Assembly (NCBI GenBank): GCA_040753795.1
Contig: JBFMDX010000001.1
Coordinates: 124,001-188,000, forward strand
Direction: 5' to 3'
DNA from: Thermodesulfobacteriota bacterium
GTDB lineage: Bacteria > Desulfobacterota > Desulfobacteria > Desulfobacterales > Desulfosudaceae
Length of the DNA stretch: 64,000 bases
Shown: one piece after another, positions 1-7,901 of the stretch
How positions within the stretch are numbered: the first letter of the stretch is position 1
Layout: each line of letters starts with the position of its first letter
Made by a program: the position numbers and the translations under genes
The notes under the pieces: generated by a model
Database searches by the model: none
Told to the model about the DNA's origin: nothing
What the model saw: only the letters and a program-made list of their open reading frames with translations

Positions 1-141
1 TAATGGCTTGCTTTTTCCGGCGGTTTTGGGCAAAAAGGAGCTCATCATTATTAATTACCGGGTACGGGCATATATTTTTGATTGAAACCATTTTATCGCA
101 GCTTCATAAAACTACAGTATCCATACAGAAAGGAAAAAGAG

Positions 142-645
142 ATGAACATTAAACTGGACACCAGCATGGGTGAGATCGAACTGGAGATTTTCGAGGACAA
201 GGCCCCCAAGACAGCCGCCAACTTTATCAGTTACGTCAAGTCGGGCCATTACGACGGTACCATTTTTCACCGGGTCATTGACGGGTTCATGATCCAGGGC
301 GGCGGCATGACCGCGGAAATGAAGGAAAAAGCCACCGGTGCGCCCATTCCCAACGAAGCGGACAACGGGTTGACGAACGACGCTTACACCGTTGCCATGG
401 CCCGTACTTCGGACCCGAACAGCGCCACGGCCCAGTTTTTTATCAACGTCAAGAAGAACGATTTTTTAAACTATAAATCCAAGACCCCGCAGGGATGGGG
501 CTACGCGGTTTTCGGCAAGGTCGTCAAAGGCCAGGGCGTGGTCAATAAAATCAAGGGCGTACCCACGGGCAGAAAAGGCATGCACGAGGACGTTCCCCAG
601 ACACCGGTCGTGATCAACAAGGCCGAAGTCGTGGAAGCCCCGTAA
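142..645 (+). CDS. ppiB: Peptidyl-prolyl cis-trans isomerase, cyclophilin type
   Basis: This is a 167-residue single-domain cyclophilin, which isomerises Xaa-Pro bonds during protein folding, probably in the cytoplasm because no signal peptide is visible. The protein opens with a typical cyclophilin strand ([20 protein letters not shown]). It carries the active-site stretch [14 protein letters not shown] near residues 40-53 and the [10 protein letters not shown] segment further on. The length matches bacterial PpiB. I start it at the ATG at 142 because AGGAAAAAGAG lies just upstream and the family begins there; an in-frame start at 82 would add a tail unlike the family. The next gene follows 8 bases after the stop. 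Confidence 0.95.
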   Translation: MNIKLDTSMGEIELEIFEDKAPKTAANFISYVKSGHYDGTIFHRVIDGFMIQGGGMTAEMKEKATGAPIPNEADNGLTNDAYTVAMARTSDPNSATAQFFINVKKNDFLNYKSKTPQGWGYAVFGKVVKGQGVVNKIKGVPTGRKGMHEDVPQTPVVINKAEVVEAP

Positions 646-653
646 CCCGGTGG

Positions 654-1556
654 ATGATGAATCAGGCCGATCTGACGCCGGTCTGCGACCGGCTGTTTAT
701 CGTCGACACCCCCACCCGGGGCCGATTCCCCATGGCCTGCTCATTCCTCGTTCTTGGCTCCCGGGTGCGGGCCCTGATCGATACCGGATGCGGGCCGGAG
801 GCCTGCCGGGAAGTGCTGGCGGCTTTCGACGTGGACGTGGTCATCAATTCTCACTGCCATCCCGATCATGTTTCCGGCAATCACCTGTTTGCGGGAAGGG
901 AGTTGTGGGTTCCCGAACAGCGGGTGGGGGAAGTCGGCGCCGTCAGCCGCCTGTGCCGCCGTCTGGTGGGCCCTGATCCCGGGGTCATGGCCGCCTGGGA
1001 TTTTTTCGCCCGCCAGGGGCTGGGCATGAGGGATTATCACCCGACAAAAACCTTCCGGGATGGTGATATGTTGGACTTCGGTGGTTTAACGCTCCTGGCG
1101 GTTCACACGCCCGGTCACCTTGACGACCACTACTGCTTCCTGGAACCGGATGAGAACGTCCTGCTTTCCTTTGATATCGATCTGACGGGTTTTGGCCCTT
1201 TTTACGGCAATCCGGAATCGGACATCGCCCTTTTCAGAGACTCCCTAGACAGGATCATGGATCTGCGGCCCCGGGTTGTGGCCAGCTCCCACCGGCTGCC
1301 GGTGACCGAACATGTCATGGACGAACTGGCCGCCTTCAGGGAGAAATTTAACAGAAACGCGACGCGGGTGGCTGCGGCGCTGGATGTTCCCCGCACCCTT
1401 GACGAGATCTGTGGTTTGAAGCCCGTGTTCGGAAAATATATTCCCGGCCTGGAAGTGATTTATTCTTTTTTTGAGCGGTGCATGGTGGAAAAGCATCTGG
1501 AAGAGATGATCCGGCAGGGCCGCATGCAATTCCGGGAAGGAAAATATTCGGTATAG
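654..1556 (+). CDS. Metallo-beta-lactamase-fold hydrolase
   Basis: The 300-residue protein has the binuclear-metal signature HCHPDH at residues 67-72 (HxHxDH), then a downstream TPGHLDDH segment supplying the next His, an FDIDLTG Asp region and SSHRLP for the last His. These are the expected ligands of the MBL fold, which covers glyoxalase II-like thioesterases, lactonases and flavoprotein-type enzymes, so the substrate cannot be told from sequence alone. It starts 8 bases after the cyclophilin stop and is followed by a methyltransferase, consistent with co-transcription. Two adjacent ATG codons (654 and 657) could each be the start. Confidence 0.9.
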   Translation: MMNQADLTPVCDRLFIVDTPTRGRFPMACSFLVLGSRVRALIDTGCGPEACREVLAAFDVDVVINSHCHPDHVSGNHLFAGRELWVPEQRVGEVGAVSRLCRRLVGPDPGVMAAWDFFARQGLGMRDYHPTKTFRDGDMLDFGGLTLLAVHTPGHLDDHYCFLEPDENVLLSFDIDLTGFGPFYGNPESDIALFRDSLDRIMDLRPRVVASSHRLPVTEHVMDELAAFREKFNRNATRVAAALDVPRTLDEICGLKPVFGKYIPGLEVIYSFFERCMVEKHLEEMIRQGRMQFREGKYSV

Positions 1557-1567
1557 AAGGAGCGCCC

Positions 1568-2119
1568 ATGCGCGAAGACCGGATCCGCTGGAACAGAAAA
1601 TACGCCGAAAGGGATTGGCCCGCCGAGCCGTCCGAAATCGTGCGACGTTTTCACCGTCTGGCTGAATCGGGCCTGGCCCTGGACATCGGCGCGGGAACCG
1701 GCCGGAACGCGCTGTTTCTGGCCGGCCGGGGGTTTGATGTGGTGGCGGCCGACATCGCCGAAGACGGGCTGCGGCGCGTGGCCGGCGTCCACGAAAACGT
1801 CCACCCCCTGTGCGTCGACCTGGATGTTTACGATATTCCGGAGGGCCGGTTTCAGCTTATCGTCAACATCATGTTTTTAAGCCGCCGCCTTTTCCCCCAT
1901 ATCATTCACGGGCTGGCGCCCGGCGGCCTGTTGATTTTTGAAACTGTCATCGATTTTCCGGGGAGCGGTGGCCGCCGGCACTCACGGGATTTCCGCCTCG
2001 ATGAGAACGAACTGCTGCGAGCGTTCCTGCCGCTTCACGTCCTTTATTATGAAGAAACGGAAAAAGCCACGGATGAGGGTGTGGCGCGTATAGCGGCGCT
2101 GGTCGCCAGAAAGAAATAA
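1568..2119 (+). CDS. SAM-dependent methyltransferase (class I)
   Basis: This is a 183-residue class I methyltransferase. Motif I is clear as LALDIGAGTGRNALFLAGRG, followed by an acidic residue at the end of strand beta2 (VVAADIAED) and a beta4 region with LIVNIMFLSRR. The compact size and WNRKYAERDWP N-terminus resemble the TehB/thiopurine-like small methyltransferases, but the substrate is not predictable. The ATG at 1568 has AGAAGGAGCG upstream; the longer reading to 1478 overlaps the preceding gene and lacks a similar site. It lies 11 bases after the MBL-fold gene in the same direction. Confidence 0.85.
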   Translation: MREDRIRWNRKYAERDWPAEPSEIVRRFHRLAESGLALDIGAGTGRNALFLAGRGFDVVAADIAEDGLRRVAGVHENVHPLCVDLDVYDIPEGRFQLIVNIMFLSRRLFPHIIHGLAPGGLLIFETVIDFPGSGGRRHSRDFRLDENELLRAFLPLHVLYYEETEKATDEGVARIAALVARKK

Positions 2120-2141
2120 AATATCCATCCGTTATCGGGAG

Positions 2142-2564
2142 ATGATCATGGAATTTACCCGGGAAATGATCGATCTGGTGAATCAGAACCCCCTCTATCA
2201 GGCCATGGGAATCCGGATTGAATCGGCCGAAGAGGGGGAAGTGACCGCGCGCCTTGAGCCGACGCCGTCCATGTGCTGGCCCTTTCCCGGGCAGCCCCAC
2301 GGCGGGGTGCTGTTCACGCTCATGGATACCACCATGGCCTGGGCCGCCATCTCCGCCCAGGAGGAGGCGGGTTCCTGCACGACCATTCACCTGGATATCC
2401 AGTATACCCACCCCGCCCGGGGACCGGCTTTTTCCTGCCGGGCCGAGGTCGTGTCCCGGACAAAGCGGATCAGTTTCATCAAAGCGGCCATCCATGACCC
2501 GGACGGGCTGATGCTGGCCATGGGGCAGGGCACTTACCGTCTTATCAAGGGAACTATTGTCTGA
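2142..2564 (+). CDS. PaaI-type hotdog-fold thioesterase
   Basis: The 140-residue protein fits the hotdog thioesterase fold of the PaaI/YbgC class. The helix that follows the first strands reads GGVLFTLMDTTMAWAA, the usual hotdog helix with its active-site Asp, preceded by the conserved PFPGQPHGG turn. Such enzymes hydrolyse acyl- or aryl-CoA thioesters in the cytoplasm, often as salvage enzymes. The start at 2142 (MIMEFTREM) has a GGGAG site; an ATG six bases on is also possible. It follows the methyltransferase by 22 bases and may share its transcript. Confidence 0.85.
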   Translation: MIMEFTREMIDLVNQNPLYQAMGIRIESAEEGEVTARLEPTPSMCWPFPGQPHGGVLFTLMDTTMAWAAISAQEEAGSCTTIHLDIQYTHPARGPAFSCRAEVVSRTKRISFIKAAIHDPDGLMLAMGQGTYRLIKGTIV

Positions 2565-2617
2565 TGATCGCGCAGCCCCTTCTGCCGGGGGTTGCCTTTT
2601 GAGGCGGAGAAATCGTT

Positions 2618-3562
2618 ATGGATACCAGAAGATCATTTCTTATCAAGGGGGTGGCCGGATGCCTGGCGATCATGCTGCCGGCCGGGACGGCGGGTTGCTC
2701 CCCGGTTAAATCCCATCCCGGCCTCAAAACCCGTTCTCCCCGCCGGGCACTGGTTGCCTGGTACAGTCAGACGGGGCATACCCGGCGGATCGGCAAAATT
2801 ATCGGAAGCGAATGGATCCGGGCCGGGCTGTCCGTTGACCTGACCGATTACCGCGACATCAATTCTTCCGACCTGGCCGGCTACGACCTGATCGCGCTGG
2901 GCACGCCCGTTTATTATATGGATGTGCCCGTCAACCTCCGCCGCTGGATCCGGGCCCTGCCTTCCCTGGCAGGCATTCCGGTGGCGGCTTATGTGACCTA
3001 TGGCGGTCATGGTGACGGCCAGCATCATACCGCCTGCGGGCTACTGGAGGAACTGGCCCGAAAGGGCGCCGTTCCCGGGGGCATGGACACATACGGTAAC
3101 ATGTCGACTTTTGCGCCGACCTGGTCCATGGGAAATGAAAAACGGACATTAAAATATAAAGACCGGCCGAATGAACAAACTTACGCCCGGGCGCGGCGGT
3201 TTGCCGCCGATTTGCTCGAGAAGGTCCGCGCGGGCCAGAGCCATGAAATCGACCGGGAGTTCGGGCTGGACTCCCTGACCCGATTGCTGCCCCAGGTCTG
3301 GTTTACCCGGCTGATGATTGGCCGGCATTATATTGATAAAGATACCTGCATTGAATGCGGCTTATGCCGGGACAACTGCCCCGTCGATGCCATCGACCTG
3401 TCCGAAAAAACGATCGATCGCGACCGCTGCCTGGTCTGCCTCGGCTGCGTCAATAACTGCCCGGCCGGGGCCGTCAGGATGACGTTCATGGGCAGCGATG
3501 TTTACGGCTTTCAGGAATTTCTCAAGCGCAACAACATCACCATTCTCGAGCCGCAGTTGTAA
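2618..3562 (+). CDS. Flavodoxin-ferredoxin fusion protein (EFR1-like), exported lipoprotein
   Basis: This 314-residue protein joins a flavodoxin-like domain (ALVAWYSQTGHTRRIGKI, FMN phosphate-loop type, about residues 43-200) to a C-terminal two-cluster ferredoxin: CIECGLCRDNCPVDAI and CLVCLGCVNNCPAGAV, each CxxCxxCxxxCP and so fit for [4Fe-4S]. This is the layout of the EFR1 family, whose function is not established. The N-terminus has twin arginines (TRRSFLIKG), a hydrophobic run and a lipobox-like TAGC with Cys near residue 27. I infer Tat export and lipid anchoring at the outer face of the membrane, so it would shuttle electrons outside the cytoplasm. A long hairpin repeat follows directly. 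Confidence 0.85.
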   Translation: MDTRRSFLIKGVAGCLAIMLPAGTAGCSPVKSHPGLKTRSPRRALVAWYSQTGHTRRIGKIIGSEWIRAGLSVDLTDYRDINSSDLAGYDLIALGTPVYYMDVPVNLRRWIRALPSLAGIPVAAYVTYGGHGDGQHHTACGLLEELARKGAVPGGMDTYGNMSTFAPTWSMGNEKRTLKYKDRPNEQTYARARRFAADLLEKVRAGQSHEIDREFGLDSLTRLLPQVWFTRLMIGRHYIDKDTCIECGLCRDNCPVDAIDLSEKTIDRDRCLVCLGCVNNCPAGAVRMTFMGSDVYGFQEFLKRNNITILEPQL

Positions 3563-3571
3563 AACGGACAT

Positions 3572-3689
3572 ATTATCCCGATTCCAAATCAAAGATGATC
3601 TCAAGGCGGCCAGGAGGAGGCGACGCAAACGTATTGTAATAAGCCGAGGAGCCGACGAAGAGAGGGCTTTGATTTGGAATCGGGATTAT
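3572..3689. repeat. Long inverted-repeat element, family A copy 1
   Basis: The 22-base arms 3572-3593 and 3668-3689 are reverse complements with one mismatch (core ATTCCAAATCAAA). The interior reads AAGGCGGCCAGGAGGAGGCG, then a short palindrome around GTATTGTAAT, then GAGGAGCCGACGA. A second copy lies at 16564-16693 in the opposite orientation with the same interior. The right arm supplies the stop codon of the neighbouring CGGC-domain gene. It carries no gene and looks like a small non-coding dispersed element. Confidence 0.85.
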
Positions 3690-4030
3690 GTATAGCTGTG
3701 GGTGCCGGCGATAACCTTGATCCCGAACTTATCCTCCAGGGCTTTGGCCATTTCTTCCGGGTTCGTGTAGGGGCAACCGGGAACCGCCTTGGCCATGCAG
3801 GAACTCAAGTGAATCGCGTCCGGCTTTATCTCCAGAGCCTTGATGGCCATGCCCACGTTGGCGACCGTCGGCCGGCCCGGGCAGGTGCATTTGACAAAGG
3901 CCAGCACCTGGGCCGGTTCGCCGAAAGAGCCGTCACCCATGGCTGCCGCTTTCAGGCAGCGCCATTCTCCGGGGCAGCCATAGCCGTTATCCATGTATGC
4001 GCCGCAGGCCACTACGACTACTTTTTTCAT
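3686..4030 (-). CDS. CGGC-domain protein (putative metal-binding)
   Basis: This small protein of 114 residues resembles the CGGC domain family, named for a conserved cysteine motif and presumed to bind metal. Here the first motif reads CGAY, so the eponymous CGGC is not intact, but other cysteines are kept (GCPGEWRC, KCTCPGRP, SSCMAKAVPGCPY). I start at 4030 because AAAGGGA sits 5 bases upstream; an ATG 15 bases further out lacks a site. The last codons and the TAA stop lie inside the arm of a repeat element, so the native C-terminus may have been altered by its insertion. Function is unknown. Confidence 0.75.
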   Translation of the reverse strand: MKKVVVVACGAYMDNGYGCPGEWRCLKAAAMGDGSFGEPAQVLAFVKCTCPGRPTVANVGMAIKALEIKPDAIHLSSCMAKAVPGCPYTNPEEMAKALEDKFGIKVIAGTHSYT

Positions 4031-4203
4031 GTTGTTCCCTTTCATTTTGCTCGCTCTTGATGTCAGTCCGGGATGTCCGGTTTCGGTGCACCGTTCCCGG
4101 CGTGTTTGTTATGAGCATATTCTCAAAAAAATAAACAAAATACCATCTTTTTGTGGTTTGTCAATAAATAGTCTTGGTGCCGGATATGGCGCGGGAGGCC
4201 TTT

Positions 4204-5079
4204 TTACTTCCACTCATAGGCGACCCAGGGAATGGAGTCGTATAATTGATCATCGATGGTCAGTTCCAGCGAGCAGGCGCCGTGTTCCCCTTTCCCCTTA
4301 AAGGTAATGGCGGCAATTATCTGATCGAAGGTCAGAAAAACGATGGTGTAGTTTCTGGCGATCATGTGCATGACGTTGTTTTCGCGGTCCATGATTTCGG
4401 TGCGGATGTCCATATGCTTTCGCGCCGCGATGCTGTGGACAAAACCTTCGATGCAGGCGCTGTAGGGTTCGGTGTATTCAACCAGAACCGTTTCTCCGGG
4501 CGGAAGCCCCTCCGGCTTCAGCGGCTGCGAAGGGTAGACGCCGGAGACCGTTATCGGGTTGCCGGTGGCGGCGTCGAGCATCTTCACCTCGCCGCCTGTG
4601 AAGACAAAGTCCATGCCACGGGTGCACAGGCTGATCATGTCTCCGGCAAAGGGTTTCCAGAGCCAGGCGGGAATGTCCGGGGAGACCAGGTCGATTTTCA
4701 TGGCGTCCGATCCCTTCATGGGGCAGGAAAAACTGATCCGGAAATGATCGATGAAGGTGGTGCCCGTGTTTTTCACGGCCACGAAACCCGTCCAGTCTTC
4801 CAGGAAGGGGCGAACCGAGAGTCCGCTCCTCTTTCTTTCTCCGTTCATGACCGCGCCGCAGTCCGTGATGGCGGCGCTGATCAAAATCGGTTGCGTCCCT
4901 TCCGGTTGGCCGGTATTCTCTTCCGCGACGGTTGGAAAGGCCGCCGCAACCAGAAATATGGAACAGAGAAGCACGCAGATTTTCGACGGCCAAAATATCT
5001 TCGTCACTGCCGGTAAGGTGGTTATGGTTTTATTTTTTGGCAAACGACCGCACCGGTCGAACAGAAATATCCCCCGCAT
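4204..5079 (-). CDS. Secreted protein of unknown function
   Basis: I do not recognise this 291-residue protein. It has a hydrophobic stretch near residues 32-55 (ICVLLCSIFLVAAAFPTVA) followed by AEEN, which fits a signal peptide with a long N-region or a single membrane anchor. The mature part is rich in short beta-type segments (GFVAVKNTGTTFIDHFRISF) and has four scattered cysteines, suggesting an extracytoplasmic beta-sandwich. The ATG at 5079 is used with an AGGGAGGGAG site; a TTG two codons upstream is an alternative. It stands alone, with an 85-base gap from the end of the menaquinone operon, and its role cannot be inferred from context. Confidence 0.7.
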   Translation of the reverse strand: MRGIFLFDRCGRLPKNKTITTLPAVTKIFWPSKICVLLCSIFLVAAAFPTVAEENTGQPEGTQPILISAAITDCGAVMNGERKRSGLSVRPFLEDWTGFVAVKNTGTTFIDHFRISFSCPMKGSDAMKIDLVSPDIPAWLWKPFAGDMISLCTRGMDFVFTGGEVKMLDAATGNPITVSGVYPSQPLKPEGLPPGETVLVEYTEPYSACIEGFVHSIAARKHMDIRTEIMDRENNVMHMIARNYTIVFLTFDQIIAAITFKGKGEHGACSLELTIDDQLYDSIPWVAYEWK

Positions 5080-5164
5080 GTGCAATTTGCTCCCTCCCTT
5101 TGCTGTTAACGATACCCTTACGACTTCAAGACAACTTTTTCAATGAAAATCAAGGGAGGTTCCG

Positions 5165-5773
5165 TTAAACCGGATGTTCCAGGACAAAAGTGTTGATAAA
5201 CTCAAAAAAAGGCGTCCGGAAGGCGCGGATGTTGTTGATAATGTCCAGGCCGTTGGTATGGCCCGGTTCATCGCTGACGAATTTGAATATATGGCAGGGT
5301 ACGGCCAGGGTCCGGCAGGTCTGGACCACGGCCGCCGCTTCCATGTCCACCAGTCCGGCCAGGACCGAGAGCGCTTTCCGGTCGGCCGGTTGGATCACCG
5401 GACGGTCGCCGGTGGCCAGAACGGCGGCGGCCAAGCCACCCGCCACCATATCCGGTTGGTGGCTGACGGGCCGGCCGGTGAAAATATCCGGCCGGTCGTG
5501 TTCGACGATGTGACGGATCTGAACCATGGCGCCGACCGGATAGCCCGTTTCCAGGGCGCCGGCCGCCCCGGCATTGATGACACGCGACGGCTTGAACAAG
5601 ACGCAGCCAAAAGCGGTGGCGGCCGCGGCATGGGCCTTGCCGATACCGGAAATCACCAGAACCCGGTTGTTGCTTTTGAAGACCGGAAAGGGCTTTTCCG
5701 AAACAGCCTCCAGCCCCAATCCGGACACAAACGGTTTGGCCTCGAGCATGGTGGCCATGATAATCAGGGTCAC
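5165..5773 (-). CDS. mqnB: Futalosine hydrolase / nucleosidase
   Basis: About 202 residues of the MTA/SAH nucleosidase-like phosphorylase fold. Visible are GIGKAHAAAATAF (phosphate/ribose loop region), the VDMEAAAV motif that recognises ribose, and SDEPGHT carrying the catalytic Asp. In the futalosine pathway this enzyme removes hypoxanthine from futalosine, or adenine from aminodeoxyfutalosine, giving dehypoxanthinyl futalosine. It is the last gene of the menaquinone operon. A GTG at 5773 overlaps the mqnD stop as GTGA, typical of translational coupling; a GTG at 5788 is an alternative. Assignment as MqnB rather than general MTA nucleosidase rests on the operon. Confidence 0.88.
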   Translation of the reverse strand: MTLIIMATMLEAKPFVSGLGLEAVSEKPFPVFKSNNRVLVISGIGKAHAAAATAFGCVLFKPSRVINAGAAGALETGYPVGAMVQIRHIVEHDRPDIFTGRPVSHQPDMVAGGLAAAVLATGDRPVIQPADRKALSVLAGLVDMEAAAVVQTCRTLAVPCHIFKFVSDEPGHTNGLDIINNIRAFRTPFFEFINTFVLEHPV

Positions 5774-6570
5774 AGAATGTCCGCCCACAGCGCCATCTCC
5801 TCCAGTTTGCAGATCGCCGCCTCGCCCACTTCCCCCAGTTCCAGGGAAAAGGGGTTGACGTACAGTTGAATATGCCCGTCGATAACCTGGTCGTCCATTT
5901 CCTGGGCGTGTTTTCTGATAAAATCCCGGGACGTTTCCGGATGGTTGACGGCGTATTGAATGGATTGCCGGATGTCTGTCTGTATGGCCTCACGGTGATC
6001 CATGGCCGGTGACGCTTTTTTGACGGCGATGCACCCCAGCGGAATCGGCAGGCCGGTTTCTTCCTCCCACCACTGGCCCAGGTCCACGATCTTCCGGCAG
6101 CCGTAATTCTGATAAACAAACCGGCCTTCGTGAATGATCAGGCCGGCGTCATAAACACCCCGGGCCACGCCCGGGAGAATGTCGTCAAATCGGGTTACCA
6201 CCGTGTGGTGGATGCCCGGGTTCCACAGCTGCAGCAGGAGACTGGCCGTGGTCATCTCTCCCGGGATGGCAATGGTGGCGTCCGGCGAGAACGCCTCCAG
6301 GTTGCGGGCTACCAGCAGGGGGCCGCAGCCGAACCCCAGGGCCGCGCCGGCGTCCAGCAGCCGGTAGTTGTCCTGCAGCTTCAGGTAGGCGAAGAAGGAC
6401 ATCTTGGTCACGTCAAAAAGTCCCGAAAAAGCAAATTCGTTAAGCTCGTCGATGTCATGCAGATGGGCAGCATATTCCAGGCCGCCGGTGTCGACAAGGC
6501 CGTGCAGGAGGGCATGAAACATGAAGGTGTCGTTGGGGCAGGGCGAGAACGCCAGGCTCAATCGGGTCAT
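5770..6570 (-). CDS. mqnD: 1,4-dihydroxy-6-naphthoate synthase
   Basis: The protein of about 266 residues starts with MTRLSLAFSPCPNDTFMFHA, the characteristic N-terminus of MqnD, and continues with FDVTKMSFFAYLKL and GFGCGPLLVAR. It has a periplasmic-binding-protein-like fold and converts cyclic dehypoxanthinyl futalosine to 1,4-dihydroxy-6-naphthoate. The ATG at 6570 overlaps the ubiE stop as ATGA, which decides the start over the upstream reading to 6615. It is followed by an overlapping mqnB, so ubiE, mqnD and mqnB form a tightly coupled group at the end of the operon. Confidence 0.95.
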   Translation of the reverse strand: MTRLSLAFSPCPNDTFMFHALLHGLVDTGGLEYAAHLHDIDELNEFAFSGLFDVTKMSFFAYLKLQDNYRLLDAGAALGFGCGPLLVARNLEAFSPDATIAIPGEMTTASLLLQLWNPGIHHTVVTRFDDILPGVARGVYDAGLIIHEGRFVYQNYGCRKIVDLGQWWEEETGLPIPLGCIAVKKASPAMDHREAIQTDIRQSIQYAVNHPETSRDFIRKHAQEMDDQVIDGHIQLYVNPFSLELGEVGEAAICKLEEMALWADIL

Positions 6571-7289
6571 GGCGTTTCCTTTCTGGCGATGATGATGGCC
6601 GCCACGCCGAAACACTGGGGAATCAGCCGGGTGGACGCGAACCCGTGTTCAAGTAGCATTTTCCGGATGTTTTCCGGGCTGATAAAAGTGGAAATCGTCC
6701 GGGCCAGATACTGATAGGCCTGGCGGTGACCCGACAGCAGACCGCCGATAACCGGCAGCAGCCGGGTCAGGTACAGGGTGTATCCGAAACGTATCAGCGG
6801 GTTGGCCGGCCGGGTCAGTTCCAGGATGACCAGTTCGCCCCCGGGCGCCAGCACCCGGAAGGCTTCGCCCATGAACACGTTGATGTCCGGTATGTTGCGG
6901 ATGCCGAAGGCGATGGTGGCCACGGCAAAGGCGTTGTCGGCAAAAGGCAGGCAGGCGGCGTCGCCGGCCACGGGAAAGTGGCGGATGGCTTTTTTCCGCA
7001 CGCCTTTTTCCAGCATGGCCAGAGAAAAATCCAGTGACGCCACGGCGGCGCCGTGCCTGTCCAGTAACAGCGACAGGTCGCCGGTGCCGCAGGCCAGGTC
7101 AACGACGGCTTTGCCTTTCACGTTCTGAATATGTCTGAAAATATTTTTTCGCCAGACAATGTCCGTGCCGAAAGACAAGACATGGTTGAGCAGGTCGTAG
7201 GTGGGCACGATGGCGTCGAACAGTCCGCGCACGAACCGCTTTTTCTCCTGGGGGGAATCGTTGTTGATCTTGTAAGTATATTCTTGCAT
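6567..7289 (-). CDS. menG: Demethylmenaquinone methyltransferase (UbiE/MenG)
   Basis: This class I methyltransferase of 240 residues has the UbiE landmarks: FDAIVPTYDLLNHVLSFGTD near the start, motif I as VVDLACGTGDLSLLL, the AFGIRNIPD segment and LELTRPANPLIRFGY. It catalyses the final C-methylation of demethylmenaquinone at the membrane. The start is uncertain: the ATG at 7289 begins MQEYTYK, while a TTG at 7307 adds six residues; neither has a clear ribosome site, because the sequence just upstream is a TTCAAGG-type repeat. It lies between the S23-type gene and mqnD in the menaquinone operon. Confidence 0.92.
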   Translation of the reverse strand: MQEYTYKINNDSPQEKKRFVRGLFDAIVPTYDLLNHVLSFGTDIVWRKNIFRHIQNVKGKAVVDLACGTGDLSLLLDRHGAAVASLDFSLAMLEKGVRKKAIRHFPVAGDAACLPFADNAFAVATIAFGIRNIPDINVFMGEAFRVLAPGGELVILELTRPANPLIRFGYTLYLTRLLPVIGGLLSGHRQAYQYLARTISTFISPENIRKMLLEHGFASTRLIPQCFGVAAIIIARKETP

Positions 7290-7290
7290 A

Positions 7291-7335
7291 GGATTAGAAG
7301 GGTTCAAGGATTCGAGGGTTCAAGGGTTCAAGGGT
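7291..7335. repeat. Inverted repeat flanking the S23-type gene (arm 1)
   Basis: This stretch contains GATTAGAAGG, then GTTCAAGGATTCGAGGGTTC and further TTCAAGGG units. Its reverse complement matches 7839-7878 closely (GATTAAAGGATTCAAGG, then ATTCGAGGGGTCAAGG). The pair brackets the four-helix-bundle gene at 7416-7787. The arm also occupies the position where the ribosome-binding site of menG should be. Confidence 0.8.
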
Positions 7336-7415
7336 GTGGAACAGAAGCATTCTAAGGTTCGATGGACCAAGGGTTAGAGGCCCCATGTTTTTTAGCGATA
7401 GTGAAAACACAGGCA

Positions 7416-7787
7416 TCAGACCTCAATTGATTTCTGTTCGAGAGATTTTATCAAAGCTTTCAGCATCCTTTCAATCTCTGAAATATCAGTTTTTGTTCGG
7501 TTAAAGTTGTCTATTCTGATAAAGCCTAAATCCCCGGCTAACAGAATCTGGGTTTCCAGTTCACAAACCGAACCATAAGCAATGTAAAGCATCCGGATAT
7601 AATCAGCGGTTGTTCTTCTGCCGTATCCTTCCGCGATATTAGACGGGATAGAAACAGCCGATCTTCTTATCTGTAGTCGCAAACCATATTTTTCATCACC
7701 CGGAAAGGCCGTTGTCAGTTTATATACATCCAAGCATAGCGCGTACGCTTTTTGCCACACCTTCAGCTCTTTATAGTTCTTTAACAT
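7416..7787 (-). CDS. Four-helix-bundle protein, S23/23S-rRNA intervening-sequence type
   Basis: The 123-residue protein has the features of the S23 / four-helix-bundle family: ELKVWQKAYALCLDVYKLT at the start, then FPGDEKYGLRLQIRRSAVSI, PSNIAEGYGR and a helical C-terminus. Family members are found in 23S rRNA intervening sequences, as Avd-type partners of diversity-generating retroelements, and as stand-alone genes of unknown function; this one is stand-alone with no reverse transcriptase nearby. It is bracketed by long inverted repeats and sits in the middle of the menaquinone operon, between mqnC and menG, to which it has no known relation. I infer it arrived as a small insertion. Confidence 0.85.
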   Translation of the reverse strand: MLKNYKELKVWQKAYALCLDVYKLTTAFPGDEKYGLRLQIRRSAVSIPSNIAEGYGRRTTADYIRMLYIAYGSVCELETQILLAGDLGFIRIDNFNRTKTDISEIERMLKALIKSLEQKSIEV

Positions 7788-7838
7788 TTCTTCGACCCTC
7801 CCTGGTCACTCAAACAAGATGTTTTATCCCTCCAGTCG

Positions 7839-7878
7839 CTTGACCCCTTGACCCCTCGAATCCTTGAATCCTTTAATC
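7839..7878. repeat. Inverted repeat flanking the S23-type gene (arm 2)
   Basis: This arm reads CTTGACCCCTTGACCCCTCG followed by AATCCTTGAATCCTTTAATC and is the near reverse complement of 7291-7335. It lies 52 bases beyond the start of the four-helix-bundle gene and 24 bases before the end of mqnC. Together the arms define a unit of roughly 590 bases. Confidence 0.8.
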
Positions 7879-7901
7879 ATGCTGGCGTTCAACTGGCTAT
7901 A

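Noticed and set aside
1-81. Possible 3' end of a gene before the cyclophilin
   Set aside because: Too short to recognise; it may be only leader sequence.
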